Shown here piece after piece: positions 56,266 through 64,000 of a stretch of DNA of 64,000 bases. The position numbers and the translations under genes were made by a program. The notes under the pieces were generated by a model. The model was not told the origin of the DNA. It did no database searches and saw only the letters and a list, made by a program, of their open reading frames with translations. The stretch lies in contig CAUJHQ010000061.1 in NCBI GenBank assembly GCA_963204815.1, positions 1-64,000 of the forward strand, given 5' to 3'. Within the stretch, counting starts at the first letter, position 1, and each line of letters opens with the position of its first letter. This stretch comes from Pseudomonadota bacterium. GTDB taxonomy: Bacteria > Pseudomonadota > Gammaproteobacteria > Burkholderiales > Burkholderiaceae_C.

Positions 56266-57374
56266 CAGATGGGGGGGTGCGCCTGCACCGCTTCGTATTG
56301 GGCGTAGCCCTTGCCGACGCCGTACTCGATGATGCCGTAGCCGACCTCGTCGCCGTCGCGCACCTCGATCACCTGGTCGGCCAGCGTGCGCACCTTGCGG
56401 CGCGTGGCGGGGTCGGTCAGGTCCCAGGTCTCGTGGGCGGTGAAGAGCTTGCCCTTGTCGTCGCCGTGGAACCAGCCGTCGAGGCCGCCGTAGAGGCCGC
56501 CCTTCAGGTAGTAGCGCGTCGGCAGCGCGCGCACCTGCACCGGCCGTTGCTCGCCGCTGGCGAACGTGAGGTTGAAGGTGGCGCGGTCCAGGCTCTGGCC
56601 GTGCGGGTCGTCGTGCCAGGTCACGTCGTGCTGCACCGTCACCAGCTGGTCGCGGCCTGAGGCCTTCTGGCCGAGCGGGCGCACGCGTTCGCCGCTGATG
56701 TAGATGAGGTCGCCGGGCGCGCGCTCCTTGAAGAAGATCACGAGGCCGTGGTCCTTGAACTGCGCCGTCGTCCAGCAGTAGAAGAAGGGCGGGTAGAAGG
56801 TGACCGGCGGGTGGCTCTCGTCGGTGCGCATCTCGGCGCGCACGCCCCAGCTGTGGTCGCGCTGGCCGACGAAGCCCACCAGGTCGATGCGCTTGCCGTC
56901 GTATTCCAGCCAGCCGGTGTAGCGGCCCATCTGCTGGGCGCGGTACATGTGCTCGGTGATGCGGCCCTCGCGCCGGCGCAGGTGGCCGGCCTCTTCGTGC
57001 GGGTTCAGCGTGGCGTGGAACTCGATGTCGAAGCGCAGCCCGGAGTCGTTCTCGCCGAGCACCAGGCGGTGGTGCTTCAGGCCTTCGATCACGGTGATGG
57101 CGAGCGGGCCGACGGTGGTGGTCAAGGGGTCGGGCCGCAGCCGGCGCGAGGCGCGGAAGTTCCACTGCCGGCCCGCCACCGCGACGCCGGCGAAGACGTC
57201 CATCACGTTGCGGTTCGGGTGGTAGCCCAGGCCGATGTCGAAGATCAGCTCGCCGCCGGGCACCGGGTGGCCGGTGTACCAGAGGCGCTCCATCCACGCC
57301 GGGTCGCTGTTGTCGATCTGGTCGAAGGGGGTCGGCAGCTGGTGGCCGATGAGGTCGTCCTGCGGGCTGAGCAT
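56265..57374 (-). CDS. conserved hypothetical protein, possible CrtC/AttH-like (DUF7064/7065-type) fold
   Basis: 369 aa; WYTGHPVPGGELIFDIGLGYHPNRNVMDVFAGVAVAGRQWNFRASRRL, GFVGQRDHSWGVRAEM. Confidence 0.75.
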   Translation of the reverse strand: MLSPQDDLIGHQLPTPFDQIDNSDPAWMERLWYTGHPVPGGELIFDIGLGYHPNRNVMDVFAGVAVAGRQWNFRASRRLRPDPLTTTVGPLAITVIEGLKHHRLVLGENDSGLRFDIEFHATLNPHEEAGHLRRREGRITEHMYRAQQMGRYTGWLEYDGKRIDLVGFVGQRDHSWGVRAEMRTDESHPPVTFYPPFFYCWTTAQFKDHGLVIFFKERAPGDLIYISGERVRPLGQKASGRDQLVTVQHDVTWHDDPHGQSLDRATFNLTFASGEQRPVQVRALPTRYYLKGGLYGGLDGWFHGDDKGKLFTAHETWDLTDPATRRKVRTLADQVIEVRDGDEVGYGIIEYGVGKGYAQYEAVQAHPPI

Positions 57375-57410
57375 GCGGTTGGCTCTCGGGTTGACGCTGA
57401 GGTCTGAACT

Positions 57411-57428
57411 AGTACGGTAGTGTACAGT
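57411..57428. promoter_or_regulatory. operator-like element AGTACGGTAGTGTACAGT
   Basis: between divergent genes, downstream of TTGACG at 57391. Confidence 0.6.
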
Positions 57429-57462
57429 CGACGGACGACCCTTCCATCGGAGACAACCCGCG

Positions 57463-58251
57463 ATGAGCACCGAATCGATCCGCGTCGAACGCGACGGCGA
57501 CCTGGCCATCGTCAGCCTTGCGCAGGCCGCGCGCGGCAACCCGTTCGACGGCACGTTCACGAAGGACTTCAAGGCCGTCGCCGCCGAGCTGTGGGACACC
57601 CCCGGCCTGCGCGGCGTGCTGCTGCGCGCCGACGGCCCCAACTTCAGCGTCGGCGGCGACCTGAAGACCTTCTACCCGGTGCGCCACGAGCTCGGGCCGC
57701 TGGTGCGCCGCTGGACCGGCGACCTGCACATGGGCCTGCAGCGCTTCTGGGCGCTGCCGGTGCCGGTGGTCTGCGCGGCGCAGGGCTTCGCGATGGGCGG
57801 CGGCGTCGGCCTGCTCGCCGGTGCCGACGTGGTGCTGGCCGGCGAGGGCACGAAGTTCGGCTCGGCGTTCGCGCAGCTCGGCTTCAACTGCGATTCCGGC
57901 TCCAGCGCCACGCTGACGGCGCGCATGGGCGCCGCGCGCGCACGCCGCTTCGTGATGCTGGCCGAGATGCTGAACGCGCCGGAGGCGCTGGCCGTCGGCC
58001 TGGTCGACCGCATCGTGCCCGACGCGCAGCTGCAGGACGAGGCGCTCGCGCTGGCGCGCAAGCTCGCGGCCGGCCCGACGCTGGCCTATGGCGAGATCAA
58101 GCGCCTGTTCATGAAGGCCGGCGCGGCCCAGCTGCAGGCACAGCTGGAAGACGAGGCGCTGACGCTGGCGCGCGTGGCCGCCGGCGCCGACGCGCAGGAA
58201 GGCATCGCGGCGATGGTCGAGAAGCGCAAGCCGGTGTTCCAGGGCCGTTGA
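57463..58251 (+). CDS. enoyl-CoA hydratase/isomerase
   Basis: GPNFSVGGDLKTFYPV, QGFAMGGGVGLLAGADVVLA. Confidence 0.9.
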   Translation: MSTESIRVERDGDLAIVSLAQAARGNPFDGTFTKDFKAVAAELWDTPGLRGVLLRADGPNFSVGGDLKTFYPVRHELGPLVRRWTGDLHMGLQRFWALPVPVVCAAQGFAMGGGVGLLAGADVVLAGEGTKFGSAFAQLGFNCDSGSSATLTARMGAARARRFVMLAEMLNAPEALAVGLVDRIVPDAQLQDEALALARKLAAGPTLAYGEIKRLFMKAGAAQLQAQLEDEALTLARVAAGADAQEGIAAMVEKRKPVFQGR

Positions 58252-58261
58252 GGCGCGGCGG

Positions 58262-59023
58262 ATGAGCGCCTACGAACACCTGCTCGTCGAGCGCCACGCC
58301 GACGGCTTCGCGACCATCGTCTTCAACCGCCCGGCGAAGCTGAACACGCTGTCGATCGCGCTGCGCCGCGAGCTCGGCCGCGCCGTCGACGAGCTCGAGG
58401 CCGACCCGGCGATCCACGTGCTGATCCTCACCGGCAGCGGCCGCGCGTTCACCGCCGGGTTGGACCTGGACGAGTGGAGCGCGGCCCCCGCCGCCGGCGC
58501 CTGGGAACACGACGCGGTGGCCGCGATCGAACGCTTCCGCGGCCCGGTGATCGGCGCGATCAACGGCCTGGCCATCACCGGCGGCGTCGAACTCGCGCTC
58601 GCCTGCGACCTGCTCATCGCTGCCAGCGACGCGCGCTTCGCCGACACCCACGTCAAGGTCGGCCTGCTGCCGGGCTGGGGCGGCTCGGTGCGCATGCAGC
58701 AGCGCATCGGCCCGCACCGCGCCAAGGAGCTCGCGCTGACCGGCCGCTTTTTCGGCGCCGAAGAGGCGCTGGCCTGGGGCTTCGTCAACCGCGTCGTCGC
58801 GCCGGAGTTGTTGCGTGCCGAGGCCGAGGCACTGGCGCGCCAGATGGCGGCCAACCCCCCCGAAGGCCTGCGCGCCTACAAGACCCTGCTGAACGACGAG
58901 GCCGGCCTGCCGCTGGCCGAGGCGTTCGTGCTCGAACGTGAACGTGCGCGGGCGGCCAATGTCGGCGTCACGCGCGAAGAGATCGACGCGCGGCTGGCCC
59001 GGCTGCGCCGCCAAGGACGATGA
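58262..59023 (+). CDS. enoyl-CoA hydratase
   Basis: GRAFTAGLDLDEW, NGLAITGGVELALACDLLIA, HVKVGLLPGWGGSVRMQQRIG. Confidence 0.92.
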   Translation: MSAYEHLLVERHADGFATIVFNRPAKLNTLSIALRRELGRAVDELEADPAIHVLILTGSGRAFTAGLDLDEWSAAPAAGAWEHDAVAAIERFRGPVIGAINGLAITGGVELALACDLLIAASDARFADTHVKVGLLPGWGGSVRMQQRIGPHRAKELALTGRFFGAEEALAWGFVNRVVAPELLRAEAEALARQMAANPPEGLRAYKTLLNDEAGLPLAEAFVLERERARAANVGVTREEIDARLARLRRQGR

Positions 59024-59910
59024 CCCACCACCCCATTCCCGCCTGGGACGGCCGCGACCTGCGCGACCTGATCGCACTCGACGCGGTCGAGCCGACCACC
59101 TTCCGCACGCGCTGCGGCGACGCCAACGCGCATGGCCGTGCCTACGGCGGCCAGATCCTCGCCCAGGCGCTGACGGCGGCGGCACGCACCGTGCCCGCCG
59201 GCCGTGCCTGCACGGCGATGCAGTTCATGTTCCTGCAAGGCACGCTCTGGAACGAAGCGCTCGACCTGCAGGTCACCACGTTGCAGGACGGCAAGCGCTT
59301 CTCGGCGCGCCACGTGCGCGGCGTGCAGGCCGGCGGCCGCCTCGTGCTGGACGCGCAGGTCAGTTTCGCGGTGCCGATCGAAGCGCCCGGCCACGGCGCG
59401 CCACCGCGCGTGGCGCTGGAAGACCCGGAGACGCTGCCCACCGTCGACCGCATGCCGGCCGACTGGGCGGCCTCGGTCGAACGGGCGGTCGGCTTCCCGT
59501 TCACGCTGAAGGACGGCATCGACTTCCGCTTCGCGGCGCCGCCGCCGCACCTGCGGCTGGCGCTGCCCGAGCCGCACCTGCGCTTCTGGCTGCGATCGAA
59601 GGCGCCGATGGTCGACGACCCGCACCTGCACGCGGCCGCCTTCGCCTACCTGTCGGACTGGTGGCTCAACTATCCCGGCGTCGGTGGCCACCAGCTCGAA
59701 GCGCAGGAGCACGGCGGCCTGTACGTCGCCAGCCTGAACCACACGATCTGGCTGCACCGCCCGCTGCGCGCCGACGAGTGGCTGCACTTCGACAGCACCA
59801 GCCCGGCGGCGGCGTCCGGCCGCGGCCTGTCGATCGCGCGCGTGCACGACCGCGCCGGCAACCTGCTGGCCAGCGCCACGCAGGAATGCCTGATGGCGCC
59901 GCGCGGCTGA
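59020..59910 (+). CDS. acyl-CoA thioesterase II (TesB family)
   Basis: GGQILAQALTAAARTVPAGRACTAMQFMFLQG, C-terminal double hotdog HTIWLHRPLRADEWLHFDSTSPAAASGRGL. Confidence 0.9.
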   Translation: MTHHPIPAWDGRDLRDLIALDAVEPTTFRTRCGDANAHGRAYGGQILAQALTAAARTVPAGRACTAMQFMFLQGTLWNEALDLQVTTLQDGKRFSARHVRGVQAGGRLVLDAQVSFAVPIEAPGHGAPPRVALEDPETLPTVDRMPADWAASVERAVGFPFTLKDGIDFRFAAPPPHLRLALPEPHLRFWLRSKAPMVDDPHLHAAAFAYLSDWWLNYPGVGGHQLEAQEHGGLYVASLNHTIWLHRPLRADEWLHFDSTSPAAASGRGLSIARVHDRAGNLLASATQECLMAPRG

Positions 59911-59928
59911 CGCGCGGCGCGTCTCAAC

Positions 59929-61113
59929 TCACATCTTGCATTCGGGGCTGGGCGGCAGCGTCGTGCGCGCCGCCGGCTCCACGCTGCGCAGCGCCATCTC
60001 GCCCTTGCCGGGTGCCGCCTTCACGGCCTGCACCACCACCATCGGCCGCACCAGCTGGTGGTCGGCGGCGCGCATCTCGATGTCGCCGACGATGGTGTTG
60101 GCGAGCTTCAAGCCCTTCAGCGCGCCGCGCACCGCGGCCACGTCGGTCGACTTCGCCTTCGTGATCGCCTCGTGCACGAGCATGAACGAGAGGTAGGCGT
60201 CGGCCGCCAGGTAGCTGGGCTTCTTGCTGTACTTGGCCTCGAAGGCTTTCACGAACTCGGCGTTCGCGGCGCCGGGCAGGGTGGCGAAGTAGCTCTGCGC
60301 CGACCACACGCCGACGGTGGTGTCGCCCTGGCCGGCGATCAGGATCTCGTTGACCATCGACGCGCTCAGCACGAGCTTGTACTTGTCGAACAAGCCGAAC
60401 TGCGCCTGCTGCTTGGCCAGGCCGATGCCGGCCGAGCCGGGCATGTACATCACCAGGCCCTCCGCCGGCTTGCTGAGCAGCTGGGCGATGTTGCCGCCGT
60501 GGTCGGTGGTGGACAGCGGCGTGTAGAGCTCTTTGCCGATGCTGCCGCCGAAGCTGGGCAGCGCGGCGGTGAAGTACTTGCTGGCGTTTCGCGCGGCGGC
60601 CATGTCGGCCATCATCAGGTCGAAGGTCTTGATGCCGTTGCGCTGCGCCAGTTCGCGCCACACCTGCACCTGGCTCGCGTCGCTGATGCCGACGCGGAAG
60701 TAGTTCGGGTTGCAGTTCTTGCCGGTGAGGTCGTCCGACGCCGCCGTGGCGTCGAGGAACAGGGCGTTCAGCTCGCCCAGCTTGGCGCTCACCGCCAGCG
60801 AGTTGCCCGAAGGGCTCAGGCTGGTGAAGAACGACACGCCCTGCTGCTGCACCAGCTTGTTGGCGGCGGCGATGGCGCCGGCCGGCGGGCCGTCGTGGTT
60901 CTGGATCACCAGCTCGTACTTGCGGCCGAGCGCGCCGCCCCTGGCGTTCAGCGTCTCGACGGCCAGCGTCGCGCCTTGGTTGATGGCGCTCGAACTCGGC
61001 ACCAGCGGGCCAGCCTCGATGTTCAGTACGCCCAGCTTGATGGTCTGCTGGGCAAAGGCGGCGCCGTGCAGCGCCAGGGCGGCGGCGAGCGCCGCACGAA
61101 TCGTCTTCTTCAT
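59929..61113 (-). CDS. ABC transporter substrate-binding protein
   Basis: signal peptide, FAQQTIKLGVLNIEAGPLVPSSSAINQGATLAVETLNARGG. Confidence 0.92.
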   Translation of the reverse strand: MKKTIRAALAAALALHGAAFAQQTIKLGVLNIEAGPLVPSSSAINQGATLAVETLNARGGALGRKYELVIQNHDGPPAGAIAAANKLVQQQGVSFFTSLSPSGNSLAVSAKLGELNALFLDATAASDDLTGKNCNPNYFRVGISDASQVQVWRELAQRNGIKTFDLMMADMAAARNASKYFTAALPSFGGSIGKELYTPLSTTDHGGNIAQLLSKPAEGLVMYMPGSAGIGLAKQQAQFGLFDKYKLVLSASMVNEILIAGQGDTTVGVWSAQSYFATLPGAANAEFVKAFEAKYSKKPSYLAADAYLSFMLVHEAITKAKSTDVAAVRGALKGLKLANTIVGDIEMRAADHQLVRPMVVVQAVKAAPGKGEMALRSVEPAARTTLPPSPECKM

Positions 61114-61132
61114 CGTCTTCTCCTCTTGAAGT

Positions 61133-62692
61133 TCAGGCGATCTTGCGATCGCGGCCGGCCCAGTGCGGGTCGCGCAGCACGTTCTTGCGCACCTTGCCCA
61201 CCGGCGTGACGGGCAGCGGTTCGGCGCGGAATTCATAGCTGCGCGGCACCTTGTAGCCACCGATGTGGGCGCGGCAGTGGGCGTCGAGTTCGGCTTCGGT
61301 GACGCTCATGCCGTCGCGCGGCACGATGACGGCATGCACGCTCTCGCCCCACTGCGCGCTGGGCACGCCGATGACGGCGGCCTCGCGCACGGCGGGGTGC
61401 ATGAAGAGCACGCGCTCGACCTCGATCGAATAGACGTTCTCGCCGCCGGTGACGATCATGTCCTTGATGCGGTCGGCCACGTAGAGGAAGCCGTCCTCGT
61501 CCATCGTGCCGGCGTCGCCGGTGTGCATCCAGCCGTTCTTCAGCACCGCGGCGGTGGCGTCGGGGTTGTTGAAGTAGCCGTTCATCAGCATGTCGCTGCG
61601 CACGACGATCTCGCCCAGCGTGTCCGGCGGCGCGGTGCTGCCGTCGGGCAGCACGATCTTCACCTCGTTGCCGAAGGCCGGCTGGCCGGCCGAGCGCAGG
61701 CGCTTCGCCTTCGGGCCGCTGGTGAGGTGGTCGCGCCAGCGCAGGATGGTGGCGAAGCCGCCGGTCTCGGTCATGCCGAAGACCTGGAAGAAGCGCCACG
61801 TGGGCAGCTTCTTCATGGCCTGCGTGATCAGCGCCTCGGGCATCGGGCTGCCGCCGTAGACGCAGGTGCGCAGGCTGCTCAGGTCGTACTTGTCGAAGTC
61901 CGGATGGTTCAGCAGCAGGTTGATCATCGTCGGCACGAGCACCGCGTTGGTCACCTTGTGCTCCTGGATGGCCTGCATCACCAGCACGGGGTCGAACTTG
62001 GGCAGCGGCACGTGGGTGCCGCCGGCCATCGTGATGTAGAGGAGCGCGCTCGCGCCGGCGAAGTGGAAGTAGCCGGCCACGTAGGCGAAGCTCAGGTCTT
62101 CCACGTCGGGCAACCAGGCCAGGTAGCCCATCGTCGCGACGAAGAGGCCGCGGTGGCTCATCATCACGCCCTTCGGATGCGCGGTGGTGCCGCCGGTGTA
62201 GAAGATGACCCACAGGTCCTCGCCGCGGCGGCCCGCGTCTTCGAGCGGCGCGCTCTGCGCGACCAGCGTCTCGTAGTCGAGCATGCCGTCGGGGCAGGGG
62301 CCTTCGCCCATCCAGACCAGCGTCTTCACCCACGCGAGCCTGGCCTTCAGCTCGAGCGCCTGCTCGACGAAGCTGTCGTCGACGAACAGCACCGAGGCCT
62401 TCGAGTCGGTCAGCGCGTACTCGTTCTCGGCCACCGACCAGCGGATGTTCAGCGGCGCGAAGGCCCCGCCGGCCCAGGGCACGGCGAAGAAGAGCTCGAC
62501 GTAGCGGTCGGAGTTCATTGCCAGCGCGGCGACGAAGTTGCCGCCCGCGATGCCCAGCGCGCGCAGCGCGCCGGCCAGGCGCGGCACGCGCGTGCCCACC
62601 TCCCGCCAGGTGCGGCGGCGACCGTTGCAGACGGTGGCGGTGCGGTGCGGCTGGCAGGCGACGGCCTGCGTGAGAAAGCGGGTGCCTTGCAT
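61133..62692 (-). CDS. AMP-dependent long-chain-type acyl-CoA synthetase
   Basis: IFYTGGTTAHPKGVMMSH, FGMTETGGFAT, C-terminal TPVGKVRKNVLRD. Confidence 0.92.
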   Translation of the reverse strand: MQGTRFLTQAVACQPHRTATVCNGRRRTWREVGTRVPRLAGALRALGIAGGNFVAALAMNSDRYVELFFAVPWAGGAFAPLNIRWSVAENEYALTDSKASVLFVDDSFVEQALELKARLAWVKTLVWMGEGPCPDGMLDYETLVAQSAPLEDAGRRGEDLWVIFYTGGTTAHPKGVMMSHRGLFVATMGYLAWLPDVEDLSFAYVAGYFHFAGASALLYITMAGGTHVPLPKFDPVLVMQAIQEHKVTNAVLVPTMINLLLNHPDFDKYDLSSLRTCVYGGSPMPEALITQAMKKLPTWRFFQVFGMTETGGFATILRWRDHLTSGPKAKRLRSAGQPAFGNEVKIVLPDGSTAPPDTLGEIVVRSDMLMNGYFNNPDATAAVLKNGWMHTGDAGTMDEDGFLYVADRIKDMIVTGGENVYSIEVERVLFMHPAVREAAVIGVPSAQWGESVHAVIVPRDGMSVTEAELDAHCRAHIGGYKVPRSYEFRAEPLPVTPVGKVRKNVLRDPHWAGRDRKIA

Positions 62693-62721
62693 GGCGCGGG
62701 TCTCCGGAAACGGTCAACTCA

Positions 62722-62752
62722 TACATTAGCGCACGGTGCACTGGCGAATGTA
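62722..62752. promoter_or_regulatory. overlapping operator-like elements TACATTAGCGCACGGT / TGCACTGGCGAATGTA
   Basis: TACATT...AATGTA outer arms; between divergent genes. Confidence 0.5.
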
Positions 62753-62895
62753 GTGGTACTTACCCGGTCCTGTCCGCTGGCCTCGCCGGCGTGTTGCCGG
62801 TGCGGCACAGATGCTGTGCCGGCCGCTGCCTTGGCCGCACCGGCGGGCGGCCGTAGCCTCGTGCCCAGGCACTCAAGCCAGAGGACCCAGCACGC

Positions 62896-64000
62896 ATGAA
62901 CTTCACCGAAGAACAGGTCGCCTTCCGCGACAGCATCCGCCGCATGGTGGCCAAGCACGTGGCGCCGATCGCCGCCGAGGTCGACGAGACCGACCGCTTC
63001 CCGACCGAGCTCGTCAAGCTCTACGGCGAGATGGGGCTGATGCAGTTGTGGATCCCCGAGAAGTACGGTGGCCCCGAAGGCAACCTGACGATGATGTGCA
63101 TCGCCCGCGAGGAGATCAGCCGCGTGTCCCCGGCCTGCGGCTCGATCGCCGGCCTGAACACGATGTTCATCATGCCGCTGCTGCACTTCGGCACCGAGGA
63201 GCAGCGCCAGCGCTTCCTGCCCAAGGTGGCGGCCGGCGGCGTCGTCACCGCCATCGCCATCAGCGAGCCGCAGGCCGGCAGCGACGTCGGCGCGATGCAG
63301 ACGCGCGCCGTGCGTGACGGCGACAGCTACGTCATCAACGGCCGCAAGCAGTGGTGCAGCTACGGCGTCGAGGCCGACTACATCGTCGTCATGGCGCGCA
63401 CCAGCGGCCAGAGCGGCGCCGAGGGCATCAGCGCCTTCGTCGTCGAGCCGAAGAAGATGAAGGGCGTCACCTTCGGCCGCCACGAACGCAAGATGGGCTG
63501 GCGCGGGGCGCCGAACACGCCGATCTTCTTCGACAACGTGCGCGTGCCGGCCGAGAACCTGATCGGCGAGGAAGGCAAGGGCTTCAAGGCGAGCATGCGC
63601 GCGCTCGACCTGAACCGGCCGACCATCGGCGCGCAATGCGTGGGCCTGGCGCAGGGCGCGCTGGACGCCTGCGTGGACTACGCGAAGGAGCGCAAGCAGT
63701 TCAAGCGCGCCATCGCCGAGTTCCAGGGCGTGCAGTTCATGCTGGCCGACATGGCCATCAACATCGAGGCCGGCCGCACGCTGGTCTACGAGTGCGCGCG
63801 CGCCGGCGACAACGGCGAGTGGGAACGCCTGAACCTGCTGGCCAGCATGGCCAAGTGCTTCGGCAGCGACATGGCGATGAAGGTCACGACCGACGCCGTG
63901 CAGGTCTTCGGCGGCTACGGCTACACGAAGGACTACCCGGTGGAGCGCTGGATGCGCGACGCCAAGCTGGCGCAGATCTTCGAGGGCACGAACCAGATCC
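62896..64000 (+). CDS. acyl-CoA dehydrogenase, partial (3' end outside window)
   Basis: MNFTEEQVAFRDSIRRMVAKHVAPIAAEVDETDRFP..., AIAISEPQAGSDVGAM, GGYGYTKDYPVERWMRDAKLAQIFEGTNQI. Confidence 0.95.
   Translation, partial: MNFTEEQVAFRDSIRRMVAKHVAPIAAEVDETDRFPTELVKLYGEMGLMQLWIPEKYGGPEGNLTMMCIAREEISRVSPACGSIAGLNTMFIMPLLHFGTEEQRQRFLPKVAAGGVVTAIAISEPQAGSDVGAMQTRAVRDGDSYVINGRKQWCSYGVEADYIVVMARTSGQSGAEGISAFVVEPKKMKGVTFGRHERKMGWRGAPNTPIFFDNVRVPAENLIGEEGKGFKASMRALDLNRPTIGAQCVGLAQGALDACVDYAKERKQFKRAIAEFQGVQFMLADMAINIEAGRTLVYECARAGDNGEWERLNLLASMAKCFGSDMAMKVTTDAVQVFGGYGYTKDYPVERWMRDAKLAQIFEGTNQI

Noticed and set aside
1-64000. CRISPR arrays, tRNA/rRNA genes, transposases or prophage
   Set aside because: No regularly spaced direct repeats, no recognisable structural RNA sequence and no transposase, integrase or phage protein motifs seen in the translations.

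Overview
High-GC window, probably Burkholderiales-type betaproteobacterial chromosome, packed with acyl-CoA metabolism. About 53 CDS are supported. They include 5 acyl-CoA dehydrogenases, 4 AMP-forming acyl-CoA ligases, several crotonases, MaoC/hotdog hydratases, 8 SDRs, a CaiB-type CoA-transferase/racemase, a thiolase next to an HMG-CoA-synthase-like/DUF35 fusion, a BKACE (DUF849) enzyme, a CitE-like lyase, thioesterases, a Rieske oxygenase, two branched-chain-type ABC importers with four substrate-binding proteins, two MarR regulators, and a partial etfB at the left edge. No RNA genes, CRISPR arrays or transposases were recognised. Main interpretation: a large catabolic island for alicyclic (naphthenate- or terpenoid-like) carboxylic acids. 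Support comes from adjacent BadH-like and BadI-like genes (hydrolytic opening of 2-oxocyclohexanecarboxyl-CoA), two AliA-like ligases and an AliB-like dehydrogenase. The most striking non-coding signal is a recurrent operator-like motif (core about TACGSTAGYGNACGNTA, plus GTACA-N-TGTAC variants) in front of nearly every transcription unit, suggesting one unidentified regulator controls the whole island. Other notable features are a bacterial thiolase/HMGCS-DUF35 module, two acyl-CoA kinase modules resembling LvaA/LvaB/LvaC and ACAD10/11, a long imperfect inverted repeat at 34.8-35.1 kb, and a 21-codon micro-ORF tiled between two hydratase genes. All calls were made by eye from translations; no database search was run.
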